From Mycobacterium marseillense (GTDB lineage Bacteria; Actinomycetota; Actinomycetes; Mycobacteriales; Mycobacteriaceae), in contig NZ_AP022584.1 in the NCBI RefSeq assembly GCF_010731675.1, positions 186,001 to 250,000 on the forward strand: a stretch of 64,000 nt of DNA, given 5' to 3'. Below, in pieces: positions 63,869-64,000 of the stretch. Positions within the stretch are counted from its first letter, which is position 1, and each line of letters starts with the position of its first letter. Under the pieces are notes generated by a model. That model did not search any database. It was not told where the DNA came from and worked only from the letters and a program-made list of their open reading frames with translations. The position numbers and the translations under genes are program-made.

Positions 63869-64000
63869 GGCCGGCCGGGCTCCGGCAGGGCGCACACCCG
63901 GTCGCCGGAAAAGCCCGACGACCCGATGCCCAGGGCGATGTTGAAGCGGGCCCGCAAGTTGCCCAACGTGATGACGTGGGTCAGGCCGACGAGCTGGGCG
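63865..64000 (-). CDS. C-terminal end of an unidentified protein (runs off the window)
   Basis: The last 45 or so residues of a minus-strand gene are visible, ending TGA at 63865-63867. They contain 'QLVGLTHVITLGNLRARFNI', a Gly-rich 'GIGSSGFSG' and end 'CALPEPGRP'. The frame is open to the window edge, and its stop overlaps the sigma factor start. ECF41 partners are often carboxymuconolactone decarboxylases, oxidoreductases or epimerases, but this fragment does not let me assign one. Confidence 0.6.
   Translation of the reverse strand, partial: AQLVGLTHVITLGNLRARFNIALGIGSSGFSGDRVCALPEPGRP

Noticed and set aside
1..64000. CRISPR arrays, insertion sequences, prophage or attachment sites
   Set aside because: No regularly spaced repeats, no DDE transposase, no integrase seen. 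The transposase-like Cys motif at 14793-15419 is inside a membrane protein and is not an IS.

Overview
The window is chromosomal DNA from a Mycobacterium, probably a slow grower. The evidence is a near-complete mycobactin cluster (mbtA to mbtH) followed by an Mtb12/CFP-2 antigen gene, two PPE-SVP proteins, PapA and WS/DGAT acyltransferases, a PucR regulator, an Rv1733c-type membrane protein, high GC, and GTG starts with four-base overlaps. The species cannot be fixed from sequence alone. I found no rRNA, tRNA, CRISPR array or insertion sequence.

Layout. (1) 1-772: the end of a WS/DGAT acyltransferase. (2) About 825-18362: a 17.5-kb island for nitrosative, oxygen and redox stress. It holds two SufR-like Fe-S regulators (825-1547, 5988-6725), three hemerythrin proteins, an OsmC peroxidase, an Acg-like nitroreductase, a group III truncated haemoglobin, a 7Fe ferredoxin and a small ferredoxin, an aminohexanoate-cleavage-like enzyme fused to a ferredoxin, a Gre-family factor, a PucR regulator, and a quinol nitric-oxide reductase operon (norB, a zinc-motif membrane protein, a slipin). 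Four promoters in the island carry the same inverted repeat, ACAA-N6/7-TTGT, which suggests one regulon. (3) 18750-26700: a PPE-SVP gene, then a minus-strand unit of a PapA-like acyltransferase, a double ABC-2 permease, a condensation-type acyltransferase, a polytopic membrane protein and a small exported protein, resembling a lipid acylation and export unit. (4) 26701-27636: a gene-poor stretch. (5) 27637-31834: malic enzyme, then a CysJ-type flavoprotein broken by a frameshift in a C7 run, divergent from a possible ferric reductase across an IdeR-like box. (6) 32095-37103: a PPE-SVP protein with a SHOCT tail, a DinB-like protein and TetR regulator with matching palindromes, and a cupin, SDR and LysR group. 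(7) 37215-38470: an aromatic-amino-acid leader peptide and intrinsic terminator ahead of a class I DAHP synthase. (8) 38494-61382: the mycobactin locus, mbtA divergent from mbtB-T-C-D-E-F-G-H, with two IdeR-like boxes between them. MbtE carries an extra module whose adenylation domain lacks the substrate-binding Asp. (9) 61631-62969: two tandem Mtb12-family secreted proteins. (10) 62963-64000: an ECF41-type sigma factor overlapped by the end of an unidentified gene.

How it fits together. In the stress island, Fe-S regulators probably sense NO or oxygen and control NO reduction (NorB), haem and di-iron O2/NO binding proteins, peroxide removal and ferredoxin electron carriers. In the iron part, IdeR-type boxes mark the mycobactin genes and the flavoprotein/reductase pair, and the attenuated DAHP synthase beside mbtA could feed chorismate to salicylate and aromatic amino acids. 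Functional links between genes are inferred from position and shared sites, not shown.
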